Below are positions 1-12,688 of a stretch of DNA of 64,000 nucleotides, piece after piece; position 1 is the first letter of the stretch; every line of letters begins with the position of its first letter. The DNA is from Vespa crabro (lineage: Eukaryota; Arthropoda; Insecta; Hymenoptera; Vespidae). A model generated the notes under the pieces. It was not told where the DNA came from, searched no databases, and saw only the letters and a list, made by a program, of their open reading frames with translations. A program made the position numbers and the translations under genes. The DNA is taken from assembly GCF_910589235.1 (NCBI RefSeq), contig NC_060960.1, positions 3,497,839-3,561,838 of the forward strand, read 5' to 3'.

Positions 1-1630
1 TCTCTTTCTCTCTCTCTTTCTTTTTCTCTTTCTTTCTCTCTTTTTTTTTCACTTCTATCCAGTCATTCAATTGACAGTTTACCGTAGATATTTTTAAATT
101 TTATAGAACAAATAATAAATGTTTCTTTGTTTGATATGCTTTGAGTGACAAGGATTTTTCTAAATGGACATATTATAATTAAAGAAATTAATACGAATAA
201 ATATGCAAAATTTATATTTCAATAAGTCATTTGAATAGTCACTAATCAATATCTTATAAATAACTTATTGAAGGATGCTAAATAACAAGAGATGTGAATA
301 ATTCAGAACGGAAATTCACAGATAGATTGTGACTCATTACACTCGTGACTTCTTCATATACACCAAAAATGTTGTCAATTTCAAAAAGATCTACTACCAA
401 ATTTGTATGATTCGTACCTTTCTCTTAGCATCTTCTCTTCTTTTATTTTTTGAGAATATTTATATATCTTTGCTTTGACGATATGACAGTAGAGAAACAA
501 ACTTTGGAAATTTACCGTTGTATTCGGAATTTTTCTTTCGCTTTGTATCTTCATGAACTTAATGAAACGCAAGAAAACGTATAGTGAATTTTTTTTTCTA
601 TCTTTTGCATTTTCACGAACAACGCTGATAGGATTCTTTAAAATAGAAAAGAACGCTATAATTATTTCTCTCTCTTTTTCTCTCTCTTTCTTCCTTTCTC
701 TTTCTCTCTTTTATTCGAAGGAGTAATTTCAATGAGAAAATTAAGATAATTAGGATTTGAAAATGAATTCCACGTAATCTCGAATTCTTTATATACTTTC
801 CGTGCTCTAACGGTGATTTTACGAGTTCGTATGAAGGTACATAATATCATAATTAGAAAAGAAATGATGATTAGTAATTGTAATTGCTAATTGATTGAAC
901 ATATGATTCTATTATTAATTTTATATGATTTTAATATTAAGTTAGGACAGAATTAATGTAATTATATTTCTTTTTAAAGTAAATAGGATAAAAATCAGTA
1001 TGGACTTCTTTTTTTCTTCTTTTTTTTCTTTTTTTTTTTTTTTATTACTGCTGTTGATGTATTATCGTCAAAATCTGAAATAATAAAATATTTTTCTATT
1101 CTTCATATTTTTCTCTCAAATTCTTCAAATAACGATCAAAAATATTTATCTGACTTGTAGTTTCGTCATCGACGAAACTAAGGAAAATTAATCTATCCAT
1201 TATATCTTTTATAAAAGAGAATGGATTTATTCGCTAACATGGAAAAATACCAGGTTATCTCTGCTGTTATTTATGGGCTTTGGGATGCGTGAAAGAGTTT
1301 AGTTTGTTCTCTCGGCATGTGTACAAAAGTTACGCAAAATCTCCTAACATTTCTCCACAGGCGTCTGTCTACCTTTCGTGAGCAGATAGATAACTTCAGG
1401 GGAAATCATTTTTCGGGACATTCGCGAGTGCCACTTTGTTCTTTTTTATTTTTGGTTTTTTTTGGTTTTTTTATTGTTTTCTCTTCTCAAAGAAAAGAGA
1501 GAAAGAGAGAGAGAGGGGGAGAGAGAGAGAGAAAATTCTTGACACTTCACCCTCAAAAACGCTGATTTCTGTAAGGAAACGGGAATACACACATGAATGC
1601 TAAACGTAAGTTATGACAAATGTAAATATA

Positions 1631-1759
1631 AGGTCAATCAAAAAGTTTTGTCTGTTTAGTAAACAATTCGTCTTTCTTTAAAATTTTATTTCTTTTTCTT
1701 CCGTTTTTTTTTGTATATTATTTTTTAATATAAAAATGGACAGAACTTTTCGATAGTCT
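1631..1759. mobile_element. mariner/Tc1-like MITE
   Basis: Left end AGGTCAATCAAAAAGTTTTG; right end, reverse complemented, AGACTATCGAAAAGTTCTGT. These are imperfect terminal inverted repeats of about 27 bp flanked by TA on both sides, as expected for Tc1/mariner insertion. The 129-bp element has no transposase. Confidence 0.55.
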
Positions 1760-2333
1760 TAATATTTAAACATATTTCAAAATATTCTTGTTTTTTTCTT
1801 CTTTTTCTTTTTTATATAGATTATCTACATTTTTTTTTCAATTTCTCAATCGTTTCATGATCGTCACTTCGTAAGGAAGGTATTTTGTTTTCTCAATGTC
1901 AAATGATGTTTAAAACTGCTTGTCATCATATTTTTGAAAACATCCTGTCACGGAATGAGATTGCGTGATCTTTTAATAAATACTGAACAATGTAGCGAGA
2001 GCCTTTGCTTTTCCGTATATACTTTTATGGGGACGAGTCGAGAGGAATTAATCAGATTACTTTGAATTTTTTAGAAAGAAAAAGAAAAACAATTAATCAA
2101 TGTGAGTACATATATACAGGATATTTCAAAATTGTGAAGGGTATATAGGAATGCTAATTCAAATATTTGCTGTTAATCAGTTGTCAAGTTTGTGTCTGTA
2201 TGAGCAATGTAACTAATTTGTTTTGTTATTCCAATCAATACCTCTATCAAGTCTTCAGTATTACTGACCACAAGTTGTTGAAAAAAAATATCACGATTTG
2301 TGTATTATTATTATACAGTTTTGAAAAATCCTG

Positions 2334-2336
<3 letters not shown>

Positions 2337-2388
<52 letters not shown>
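2337..2388. repeat. (TA)n microsatellite
   Basis: About 26 TA units; open Tyr/Ile frames on both strands are artefacts of it. Confidence 0.95.
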
Positions 2389-2390
<2 letters not shown>

Positions 2391-3672
2391 TGTAAACTCG
2401 CGAAGAAGCGTTAATAGAACTTTATTAAAACTATTAACGACTACATTCAATCCGGTTTCCCAATAATCTGTTTAGTTGGAAGCGTTTACTCGACACGTCT
2501 TTCCTAATCAGGCTCCTGCTAAAGAAAACAGCTTGTCGTAATTTGTAAATCAATTCTAGGTGCCTGAAAACAGCTTATTTCTGTCCAAGCATCCTCAGAA
2601 TATGCCTAGATGCATTCGCAACGATATATGCGAAATCAAATTGAAATATTATTTTAAAGATTAAATAAATGTAATTATCTCATACGTATTCAATTTACAG
2701 ATGTTAATAATCGATAGATTTAAAAGTGCATATTTGTCAGCTTGTAACGACGTTCGACATTTACATCGCAAATTCTTTGCTTCATTATTTGTCGCTACTT
2801 TATTTGTGTAATTGTAAGTTATGTAATATCTCAAGGACAGAAAAATGTTTATTTAAATTTTTGATGTATCATATATCAGAACGATACATTAGAAATCCAA
2901 TTCAAAAAATCTTTTGACAAATTTTTTTTTTAAGATCATTGAGGAAGATCAATACTGTAAATAATTTCATTCTTTTTCATTTCAAAGAAAAATAATTATT
3001 TCGATGATATATTAAAAAATATTACAATTAATATAAGTGGAAAAAAGAAAGAAATATGAGGAAGACCTGAAAAAGATATAAAAAATATTAAAAGAAACCT
3101 CATACACAAACAAATCCTGTGCACAAGTGTGCGCTTGTATGCATAATCATTTTCAGGTCACACGAAGTCGTTCTTTAGGTGAATGACTTAGGAATTATAT
3201 TTGAATAATTACATTAGCATCTAGTTTCATTGACAACAAGTTAAGATAATTTTAGGTCTCCTTCAGAAATAAAATGTATTGAGTATGCATGATATTTGTA
3301 TATATAATACATGTAAAAATATATATACAAATATATGCGTATACGTTTGATTATCGTTAGAATTGTTAACCTTAGAACATTTAGATTAATTTTTTATTTT
3401 ACTTTCCATTAAAACCTACGTAACATATCAATATTTATTCAAACGGATTGCCGCCTATCGATTTTTGAGTGAAACTGAAATGTAATATATGTAGAAATAA
3501 TTAAATTAATAATTTCGGCGCAAATTTTTTAACATTTCGAAATCATCCTTTATAATCTTTGATAGTTTATAATGATCTTATAATCACATATTCAATAGAA
3601 TCATTTGAATAACATGTATTTATTCATTTTTTTTTTTCGATTCTTCGGGAAATTACGTGTGGGTGGAATAGC

Positions 3673-3674
<2 letters not shown>

Positions 3675-3735
<61 letters not shown>

Positions 3736-3760
3736 GAGAGAGAGAGAAAGAGAGAGAGAT
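3675..3760. repeat. (GA)n microsatellite
   Basis: About 40 GA units with a few interruptions. Confidence 0.95.
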
Positions 3761-3798
3761 TGATTCTTCCCTCTTCGATTCCATATTATTTCACTAAC

Positions 3799-3824
3799 CT
3801 GTTCTCAACCCCACCGTTCACCAT
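3799..3824 (-). other. Possible first coding exon of a minus-strand gene
   Basis: On the minus strand an ATG at 3824 in good context (GAAGATGG) opens MVNGGVEN, followed by a consensus-like donor AG|GTTAGT at 3798. About 75 nt upstream, at 3901-3896, TCAGTC matches the arthropod initiator. No downstream exon was recognised before the left edge, so it may belong to a gene that continues outside the window, or be chance. Confidence 0.25.
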
Positions 3825-4435
3825 CTTCGATACCAAGATTGCTTATTATCAGTTGCTTTTGCTCGGGTATGCTTTTAATGTGAAATCAACAGTTTGACTG
3901 ACATGTTCACAGGAAAGCGCTGATACATTTGGACGTTCAGTATCCTTCCGTCTTCCGTCTATTTGTCTTTCTTTTTCTCTTTCTCTTTCTCTCCTTTTCT
4001 TTCTCTTTTTTCTCCACTTTTTTAATCTTCGTTCTTCTTTTTATGTTCTCGTACAAACCTCTCTTCATGAACATGTTTTTTGTTGTTCATGAGAAATAAG
4101 AAAGAAAAAGAGAAGAAGATAATCGAAACGTTGAGAAAAACGTTGTGTTATCTCTCTCTGTTTTTTAATCTATCGTGACAATAAAACGACGTTTAAAAAA
4201 AAAAGCGGAAGAGGATCAAAGTGATATTCGTACAAAAGGATATATTTAATGACTTCGGTAGTACAGCCCAAAGGCAAGTGTTATTCATTTCATCTTTCTT
4301 TAGCACTTTATGTTGTATGTAACTATAACAGCACCATTAAAGTTTGATAAAACAATTAGATTTGAATGCAACCAAAGTTTATGCAGATGGACATATATAT
4401 ATATAAATTAGAATTATATATTTTTTATATATTAA

Positions 4436-4619
4436 CACGTTGCCGCAAATCGTCGGACTATAGCCGTCCGATTTTTGGCGATATGTAGGCAAATGACGGC
4501 TATAATAGCCGCCTTGCACATGACGACTGACGTTCAATTTCATATGGTAGTTATAAACAATTGAAAAAAAAAATGTGTTTCTGAGCACGATCGTCAAATT
4601 AAAAGTGTGCGGCAACATG
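4436..4619. mobile_element. TTAA-flanked piggyBac-like MITE
   Basis: TTAA at 4432-4435 and 4620-4623 flank a 184-bp element with termini CACGTTGCCGCA and, inverted, CATGTTGCCGCA. TTAA duplication with 12-bp near-identical inverted ends is the signature of piggyBac-type transposition. The interior carries its own GTCGGACTATAGCCGTC-type hairpins. No open frame for a transposase. Confidence 0.65.
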
Positions 4620-6914
4620 TTAAATATTTTTATATTGGAAAAAAAATATATGTATAATTTATAATACACATCCTTGTTGTCTGTGTATAAGCACGTTTAT
4701 TTCTATTTCACAATTTCGTTTAATGATACGGAAATAAGTGTACATAGAAAATATAAGTATTTTCAAATAGCTTCTTTCCGTTCTTAGAAACAAATTTCAA
4801 TTGTTCTCACTATCTAATTTTCACTCGGCGCGTCATGGCACTTACATCGTGAAGCAAGTTTATTCAGTGATTCAAAAGTACGAAGTCAACGTGAAATCCT
4901 GTTTATCTCATCAGTTCGAATATTTTGAGAAGACGTCACGTATGTTTAGAATCACGAGTAAATTTATTTCATTACGGCTTCTAACTTCGAAACCAGAGGA
5001 ATACCTTTCTATTTCACATTTTCGTAATTTCCAATTTTCCATCATATGTGAAATTTTAAACTTATTCTTAGAAAAATAAGAAATATAATAGACAGTGTTG
5101 TTATATATCATATATAGTAATAATACTATTTCTTATACTGCTTCGTTTACTTCTTAACAAATTACTTCTACATGTTAATTATTACTAATTATTATACGCA
5201 AAATATTTAGAAATAGAGACAATTTCCTTGAAAATTTTACAATGTTTTTTTTAATTAATGACAAAAAAAGTGGAAATACAAAACATACGAAATATTTTCC
5301 TTTGTGATATTTTTAGATGAATCTTAAAAGTGACATTGTGAGTGTGTGTATGTGTCTGTGATTTTTTTTTAAGCTTTTTTATTATCGTAGAAAGAATTCT
5401 ACGAACTGAAAAAGTAAATATCTTTGTTCATTACGATAATAATGATTTACTTTGAGAAGATGTATAAGGAATGTGTAAAAAATAATAATTAATGATTAGT
5501 TACATTTCATGAGAAATTAATTATGTTGTCCAATAATAATAATATAATAAATTGTGCAGCTTTCGTGTATTTTCAAATATTTTCGATCGAATTTCATTAC
5601 ATTATCTGTAATAATTTAGAATTTTCTTAATCTTTCATTATTTGAAGGACGAAAAAAAATTGACACATAATTATATATATTTTCCAGATAAAAATATTTT
5701 TAAAAATTGTGTTTCATGAAGAATTACAAAATAGTACTAAGAAATTATACACTTAAACTGATATTTCATTTAACCTTCAAAGTGTTTTTTACGAAACGTT
5801 AAACAAAAATGATTCATTTTCTCAATAGTATCGTGTTAAATTATTTAAAAAGTAGGCACAATTCAATGCTTCTTCTCTGTCAAATTTTATTTAAAGAAGA
5901 TAGAATCCTTGATTCATTGAAATAGAATCCTTGATTCATTGAAATAGTGAGAACTACGCTAGTTATTCGTAAAGAATTACAAAAAAGCAGACTTCCTCGT
6001 GCCTCAGAAAATATCTGCAAAAGAAGACAATGATTGTTAACGGTGAGATGAGTTCATACGTATTGAAACTAACGGCATAGTAAATATTGATGTATTTACA
6101 TTACGAATAAATTAATCGAACAAAAACAGGTTCTAGAGATCGTAAGTACGTTCTAGGACGATTCCCTTTCCTTTTCTATTACAGAATCACTTCAGTCAAC
6201 CGCGATTCTTGTCGAGTTTATCTTGCACGGTCTATATCTATCTATCAAAATCTCTTTTAAGAAATCTCTTTTAACCATTCTTTTTAACTAAAAATTTAAA
6301 ATCGCATATCGAGTGTATTGAAGAGTGAATGAAAGTGTGAGAGTGAGAGCGAGGAAGAGAGAGAGAGAGAGAGAGAGAAAGAAAGAAAGAAAGGGATAAA
6401 AAGAGAAAAATAAATAGATAGAGATATAGAGAGAGAGAAAGAGAGAGAGAGAGAGGGAGAGAGAGAGAGAATTAATGAAAATCTGAAATGGTGTGCGAAA
6501 TAGAAAAATGAAAGAGAAATAGACGAACAATTAAATTTGAAATAGTTACAAAGAAGTCTGAATAATTAATGTTTTTTTCAATTAGTGACAAAATTTATTT
6601 GTTTACCGTTGAAAAAGAATTCGACGGAATTGAAATAGAAAAGAAAAAGAAAGATTAATTTTATCCGTGTTCATTGTGCTTGCTGGGAAAGACAATATCC
6701 GTAATATATATTTCATGTAAAAAAAAAATACTGTGATTGGTGTGTCAAATTGTGCTATATACTAAATTCGGTAGTGAAGTTAATTATATCGTGCGAATAT
6801 AAGTATTGTGTGTATTTTTTTTTATTGATGAACGAATGGAATTTCATTCCGTATATAAGCACTTGATAGGTTAATGGAATTTTAAAAATCACGATTTGGT
6901 GAACTTTAATTTCT

Positions 6915-6917
<3 letters not shown>

Positions 6918-6981
<64 letters not shown>

Positions 6982-6987
6982 TCTTTT
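6918..6987. repeat. (CT)n microsatellite
   Basis: Roughly 30 CT units upstream of the SV2-like gene. Confidence 0.95.
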
Positions 6988-7285
6988 TTTATCCTTTTTC
7001 TGTTTTATTTTGCTGTATCGAATGGTTGATATTTTCGTGAAATTTCTTGAAATTTCGATAAGACGTTGAGCTTATGTAAGACATGAAATATTGTGAATTC
7101 TACAGAAAATTTGTATCGTCTAAACGATTCATTAGTGACTGAAAAATTTATATTTCGGTCGTGCGAGAGGAAGACAATGGTTTTCAAACGGATTCTCCAA
7201 ATGTTCTCGATATTTTATTACAAACGCATGCGTCGTAGTAGGTGTTTTGTTTTTTATACAAACGATTCATATATTTGTTTGTTAA

Positions 7286-7492
7286 CGCTAGAAATCTATT
7301 TTTTTCTATTTTTGTCAATTTGACAAAGTACCTGAAAAAAAAAATTTCTTTTAATGAAATTATTATTAAATTTTGCGGTTAACACTTAATGAATAATACA
7401 GTTAACCTTTCTCTAATAATTACGATTATAAATAATTTTTAAAGTAGAAGTTAAATATCTGTCATTTTGACAGATTTAGTACTTCTGTAGTG
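7286..7492. mobile_element. TTAA-flanked MITE-like element
   Basis: TTAA at 7282-7285 and 7493-7496 flank 207 bp. The ends are CGCTAGAAAT and, inverted, CACTACAGAAGT, with subterminal GTCAATTTGAC and GTCATTTTGAC palindromes in the same relative places. Inverted ends are imperfect, so this is an older or looser call than the 4.4-kb element. It lies just upstream of the SV2-like gene. Confidence 0.45.
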
Positions 7493-7678
7493 TTAATTAC
7501 TTTTTTTTTTTTTTTATTACATTATTTCTTAATTGCTATTGCGAAGAGTCATTTTGAAGAAGAATACTTTTTACACGAATTTTTTGTTTCTTACTTATCA
7601 AGTATACATTTCTTTATTGTCCTTTTTTTTCCTTTTCCTTTACTACATTATGCCCGTTCATCTGTTTCTAACTTGAAG

Positions 7679-10600
7679 GTGAGGACGTGAAGTCTTCGGA
7701 TTCTGGACCAGCAGATTTTGAACGTGCGATATGCTCATCAGGTAGGTATACAAACGTTGTATCTTCCAACCTATATATCTTTCTTCGTAGTTGTTATCTT
7801 CGACCTAAACGTTCTTTCTCTTGTATAAGATTCTCTTGAATCTTTCGGAGAAACATATAATCATATACACTTACACGTAATCATAAAAGAAAAACATATA
7901 ACTACCAAGAGACTATACGAAAGTATAGTAATCAACCATTATTCCAACCGTGTCTTTATTTCTATTTCTTTTTTTCTTTTTGTTTTTCTTTCTTTTTTCT
8001 TTTCTTTTTTCTACAAATTTTTCTTCTCTTCTATTTTCTTCGATCTATCATTCGTGAATAGTCGAAGGTTCGCACATAACATTTGATAACATATTTTCAT
8101 TATTTATCGAATTCTTAGGTTATGGAAAATTCAATTATTTATTACTGCTGGCTGTACTGCCGGCCAGTTGTGCCAGCATATTTTCATCTTCGTCGACAGC
8201 CTATGTTCTACCATCAGCCGAATGTGATCTTGAACTCACCATGTTTGACAAGGGCCTGCTCAATTCCATGTCCTTTGCAGGTGGTACACAAATGAACATA
8301 GTTCATTTTTTAATTAGAAAAACTCAATCTCATGTTCGAAGGATGACAAATAATAAATATATTTATATTGTTTTAATCAGTATCATTGTTTCTAGGTATG
8401 ATCAGTACTAACTTTCTATGGGGATTCATGGCCGATACGTTTGGACGCAAAAGAATAATGTTTTACGGATATATGCTCACCGGTTTTGTCACATTGGCTA
8501 CATGTTTCTCGCACACATCTTGGCTATTAATACTTATCAAATTTTTCGAAGGATCGATGTAAGTCGACAATAGACCGCAGACAAATCTACGGATCCGTCT
8601 GTATTTTCTTTTCTTTTTAATTTTGTTAATCAATAAAATTTCATGCACGTAATAACAATTGAACTTTCAATTGAATTTTATCATCAATCATTTTCCACGA
8701 ATTGTTTGACAATTGTTTAAGATGAACTGTGATTTATCTTTTACCAAGGTAACGAACGTTTTCGTTATTGGCAAAAAGTTCGAGTTGGTGAGTTGACGAG
8801 GCAGCTATATTTAATCGTCACTTTTCAGTTTTTAGTTAGCGCTTGTTTAACTCACCAGTACGTTGAACTTTATTCGACTCGGTTAATGATACGGGCATAG
8901 AAGATAATATTTTTTGGAAACCGTAAAACGTTTCATTTTTTGCTCATAATAACGGAATTGTGAGAACTTTCGAACAAGAAAGTTCTTATAGAATTTCAAT
9001 TATCAATACAGATAAACATTTTTATCTGTTCAAGATCCTTGAAATGTTTTCAATTATTTATTCAATTTTGAATCCTATCGTCCGTTATTTGCAGCATATC
9101 TGGTCCTTATGCAGCGTTGATGTCTTATCTGGCGGAAGTACACGATGAGAATCATCGTTCACGTACTTACATGTGGTTGGGTGTTTTTTTCTCACTTGGA
9201 AACATTTCCTTGCCGTGTAAGTAATTGAAATTTAAAATAAAAAAAAAAAGAAAAAGAAAAAAGAGAGAGAAAAATTTAAATCTTTAAAGATTAATATATG
9301 CATATGTATATGTTATTCAATATTTTTATTTTTTTTTCATTCATAATATTCTAATTACTCTTATTTAATTAAAAAACGATAATAATAGTTATTTGATTAT
9401 TTCTTTTTTTACAGGTATAGCGTGGCTAATTATACCACAAAAATGGAATTGGAGTCTCTTAAATGGCTTAATTGAAATCAAATCCTGGAGAGTCTTTTTG
9501 GCAATTTGTTCTTTTCCAGCTTTTTTGGCATGTATAACAATCTTTTTTTTTCCTGAAAGTCCACGATTTCTTCTATTGAAAGGTCGTCGTGAAGAAGCTC
9601 TCGCAATCTTTCAGAAAATATATTCAGTCAACACTGGAAAGCCAGCAGATACTTATCTGGTATGTTATCAAGATTTAATTATGAGAAATATTTCGAATTT
9701 AATTATTACGTAAAGAACATCTATCGTATTAAAATAATTTGAAATTATTTGTGAGTTAATTATAAGTCAATTATAAGCTATTTTATTTTTTATTCTATTA
9801 AAGTTTTTATAACTTTCATTATCTTTGGTATGTTATCTATTTTAGTCACAAGTAAATATACGTAAAAAGATTTTTTAAATTATTAAAATTACCAAATTTT
9901 ATAGTCATTCAAAAATATTAATAATACTTATGTAATATCGTAATGCACATTTCTGTTTTATATCTTTAAAACAGTACAGTTGATCGAAATGATATTATTT
10001 TATTTTCTAGAGGAAACTCTAAAAAATTGCAGTATATTCCTTGAAATTATCATTCTATTCAATTACTTATGACGTTTAAAGAATACTCATACATTATGAA
10101 GTGTGTGCTGAAATAGGAAAGTTAAAAACAATGTACTATAATTTTTGCATACACTTCGATTTTATCCGATTTTTTCTTTCATATTTTATATAATAAGTAT
10201 AACTTCTGTAACTTTTACAATTTTCAATAATCTTTGCCTGTAGTTCTTTTAAAAATAAAATATTACGATATTTGACTTTATATTAAAGACAGAAAGATTA
10301 TTTTAAAAAGTAATATATTTTGTATGGAATGATAGGTATGTTATTTTCCTTAAAACGTGTTACATCGTTTAAAAAACGTATATATAAGTTAAAATTATCA
10401 GTAATCATATGAGATTATTATCTTTCACTCATATGAGATTATTATCATTTTATCATATATCTTTCGTTTAATTCTTTATTCAAATTCTTGGTTATTCGAT
10501 AGATAAAGGACTTAGAGGACGAATACTCCATAAAATTACCGGGTGATAAATGGAAAGAGAAAATACTATCATCTTGGGAACAAATCAAGCCATTATTTTT

Positions 10601-12688
10601 ACCTCCAAACGTGTTTAATCTCGTAGTTGTATCTTTGATTCAACTTGGAGCAACGATAGGGTAAATAAAAAGATAATTTTTCGTCGAGATAAGAATTATT
10701 TTAAATGTAAAAATATAATTCATTTAACCTTAACTAGATTTCTTAATCTCTTTAAAAATTTTTTCGACGAATGATTTCTCTTTTATAATCAGATCAGCTA
10801 AAAGATTTTAAATCAAAATTGAAATAATTAATAATTAATTAATAAATGTAATCAATAACTATATTGAAAATAATACTTCAATATAATAAAAATAATTAAT
10901 AAGTAATTAATCAATTAATTATTTTAACGCAGATCGAATTCTTTGAGATTATGGATGCCACAATTATTTTCTCTGATAGAAAGTTACAAAGTCAATCACG
11001 TACTAAAAGATCAAATGGGTTCTCAACCATCCTTCTGTTACATGTTGAATAGTCCAGAAAAGAGTAATGATAATGTTACAGTAATTGTGAACTCTACTGC
11101 CGAGGCCGTCGTCGCGTGCGTTTCGGTATTTTTTACATAAATGATTGAATAATTAATTAAATGGATAAGATGGATCGGGTGATCGCTTAATCTTTTCTTT
11201 TTTATTTCCTTAGACAGAACTAAATTCGACAGTCTTCGTTAATTCTATAGTCATCGCTCTTACTGGTGTCATTGGCTACACTTTGGCTGGCACGTTGATA
11301 ACTGTCGTTGGGAAGAAAAAATTAATGGGTATTTAAATAGAAAAAAATATTATGTTAATTCACATAGTAACTCTTCTCTTGATAATGCTGATTAATTAAT
11401 ACGATTCAAAAATATTATTGGTTCTTTAATTAAGTATATTTTGATATAATTTTGTATGCTTCTCGAATGACATACGACGTACGTTAAGAGTTACGTATAT
11501 AATTTTTTTGAATTATTCATTATTTATGAAATGATTAATTTGATTTCTTTAATTGAGGTTATCTCTGACGTTCGTTCGTTGGAATTCACGATTCGTGCAA
11601 TAAACTCTCTCCTCTTGGTGATGCTAATTTGTAACGTTTTCAGGAGATAAATGTTTTTCTCTTTGAATTCTTAATTTATCGAAGAAAAATGACTCGAAAG
11701 TTCCAGAATAACAAAGTGGAATTAAGCGGTAAAATAATTCTTTCGTTTTAGCAATATGTTTCCTCGTGGCAGCGTCTTGTTGCGGATCTCTTTATTGGGC
11801 GAATGATACAAATGGAATATTGGGATTATCATCTGTATTTGTAGCAATGTCAAGTATCGGTGGGGCCACAGTAGTTAATATCATCGTCGACAATTTTCCA
11901 ACTTGTCTTAGGTAAATATACGAGTTAAGAATGTCAAATGATTTTATTTATTGTTTTAAGATTATTATTAATCAATTATATCTATTTTTCAAATATTTGT
12001 AATATTAAATATTACGCCTGAAGAAGTGCAAGACTCTTTGCTTCATCGATAATGTTGTTAATGAATGTCTTTTAAAACACTTATTCGATCAATTATCAGG
12101 ATTTAATTGTGAAAAATAAGTTTAATACGTTTGTAAGGTGATAATGAAGTCTCTCATGATAGATAAATCATCTTAACACGATTATAATAAAAAAACTTTC
12201 TTGTATGAAGTGTTGCCTATCGTCAGGCGTTTAGAAAAAAATTTTTCTTTTACTCATTACTGTTCGCAAGTGATATTATCGACAAAATACGAAATGTTGT
12301 TACCTATCTACAGGCGCCATATTTTTTATTCATATAATGAAAAAATTACAATTATTATAATCTTTGTCTTTTCAGAACAATGGCAGTTACTACAGCCATG
12401 ACGATGGGAAGATGTGGTGCAGTGATTGGCAATCTTTTGTTCCCAGTTCTATTTGGACTGTCTTGTTTAGGACCATTCATTATGATTGGTTCGGCTTGTT
12501 TGTGTGAGTATAAAAAAATGATTTCTTTCACGAAAAATTGAATTCTTGAAAAAAAAAGAAAGAAAAACAATTAGTTTAAATACATTCCAAAATATATATC
12601 CGAAAATTTATTTTCAGTCGCTGCTGCATTGGTCATCCTATTACCTCGAAAACCTTCGACAAACAAAAAACCAAAGGAAATCGTTTAA
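7679..12688 (+). CDS. SV2/SVOP-like major facilitator transporter (5' exon missing)
   Basis: Twelve-helix MFS transporter of the synaptic vesicle glycoprotein 2 / SVOP group, expected in vesicle or plasma membrane; substrate unknown. Exons read: 7679-7741, 8119-8280, 8396-8558, 9095-9216, 9415-9659, 10503-10660, 10933-11125, 11214-11328, 11752-11911, 12376-12503, 12618-12688; all join in phase with GT-AG borders, giving about 525 residues. Support: the N-terminal ADFERAI...GYGKFNYLLLL block seen in SV2-like proteins; GFMADTFGRKRI, the MFS motif A between helices 2 and 3; PESPRFLLLKGRREEAL after helix 6, the sugar-porter type PESPR motif; a lumenal loop near 10950-11110 with NVT and NST glycosylation sequons, much shorter than in vertebrate SV2. 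The frame upstream of 7679 is closed by a stop at 7669-7671 with no ATG between, so a start exon lies further upstream; the acceptor at 7677-7678 is weak and uncertain. The C-terminus is a short Lys-rich tail. Confidence 0.9.
12015..12318. mobile_element. CAGGCG-end repeat cluster in SV2-like intron
   Basis: Three copies of a 40-bp motif (ATTATCGACAAA..TATGAA.TGTT.CCTATCT.CAGGCG) lie here: inverted at 12015-12054, direct at 12204-12230 and 12275-12318. The opposed outer copies look like terminal inverted repeats of a small nonautonomous element in the 11912-12375 intron. Further copies are at 47260-47299 and 63087-63127. Confidence 0.45.

Larger units (their letters stand above)
1..3798. other. 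No recognisable gene; simple repeats
   Basis: A+T-rich sequence with a CT-rich start, (TA)n at 2337-2388, (GA)n at 3675-3760 and the mariner-like MITE at 1631-1759. Short open frames here have no family resemblance or coding composition. Confidence 0.7.
3825..7678. other. Intergenic or 5' intron of SV2-like gene
   Basis: Holds two TTAA-flanked elements, GA-rich repeats at 6355-6470, (CT)n at 6918-6987, and a 22-bp direct duplication (TAGAATCCTTGATTCATTGA unit) around 5899-5946. The missing start exon of the SV2-like gene may lie here but was not identified. Confidence 0.6.

Noticed and set aside
1218..1253. Short ATG exon candidate (MDLFANMEKYQ) with donor-like GTTATC
   Set aside because: The donor is weak and no continuing exon was found.
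2167..2466. Open frames on both strands with Tyr-Ile runs
   Set aside because: Produced by the (TA)n microsatellite at 2337-2388; the same applies at 58262-58599.
4801..5079. 92-codon open frame
   Set aside because: Chance open frame in A+T-rich DNA; begins with TTG and resembles no family.
6288..6530. Leu/Ser-rich open frame
   Set aside because: Translation of a GA/CT microsatellite; the same applies to frames at 25300-25500, 38100-38294, 41261-41541, 48685-49041 and 57583-57899.
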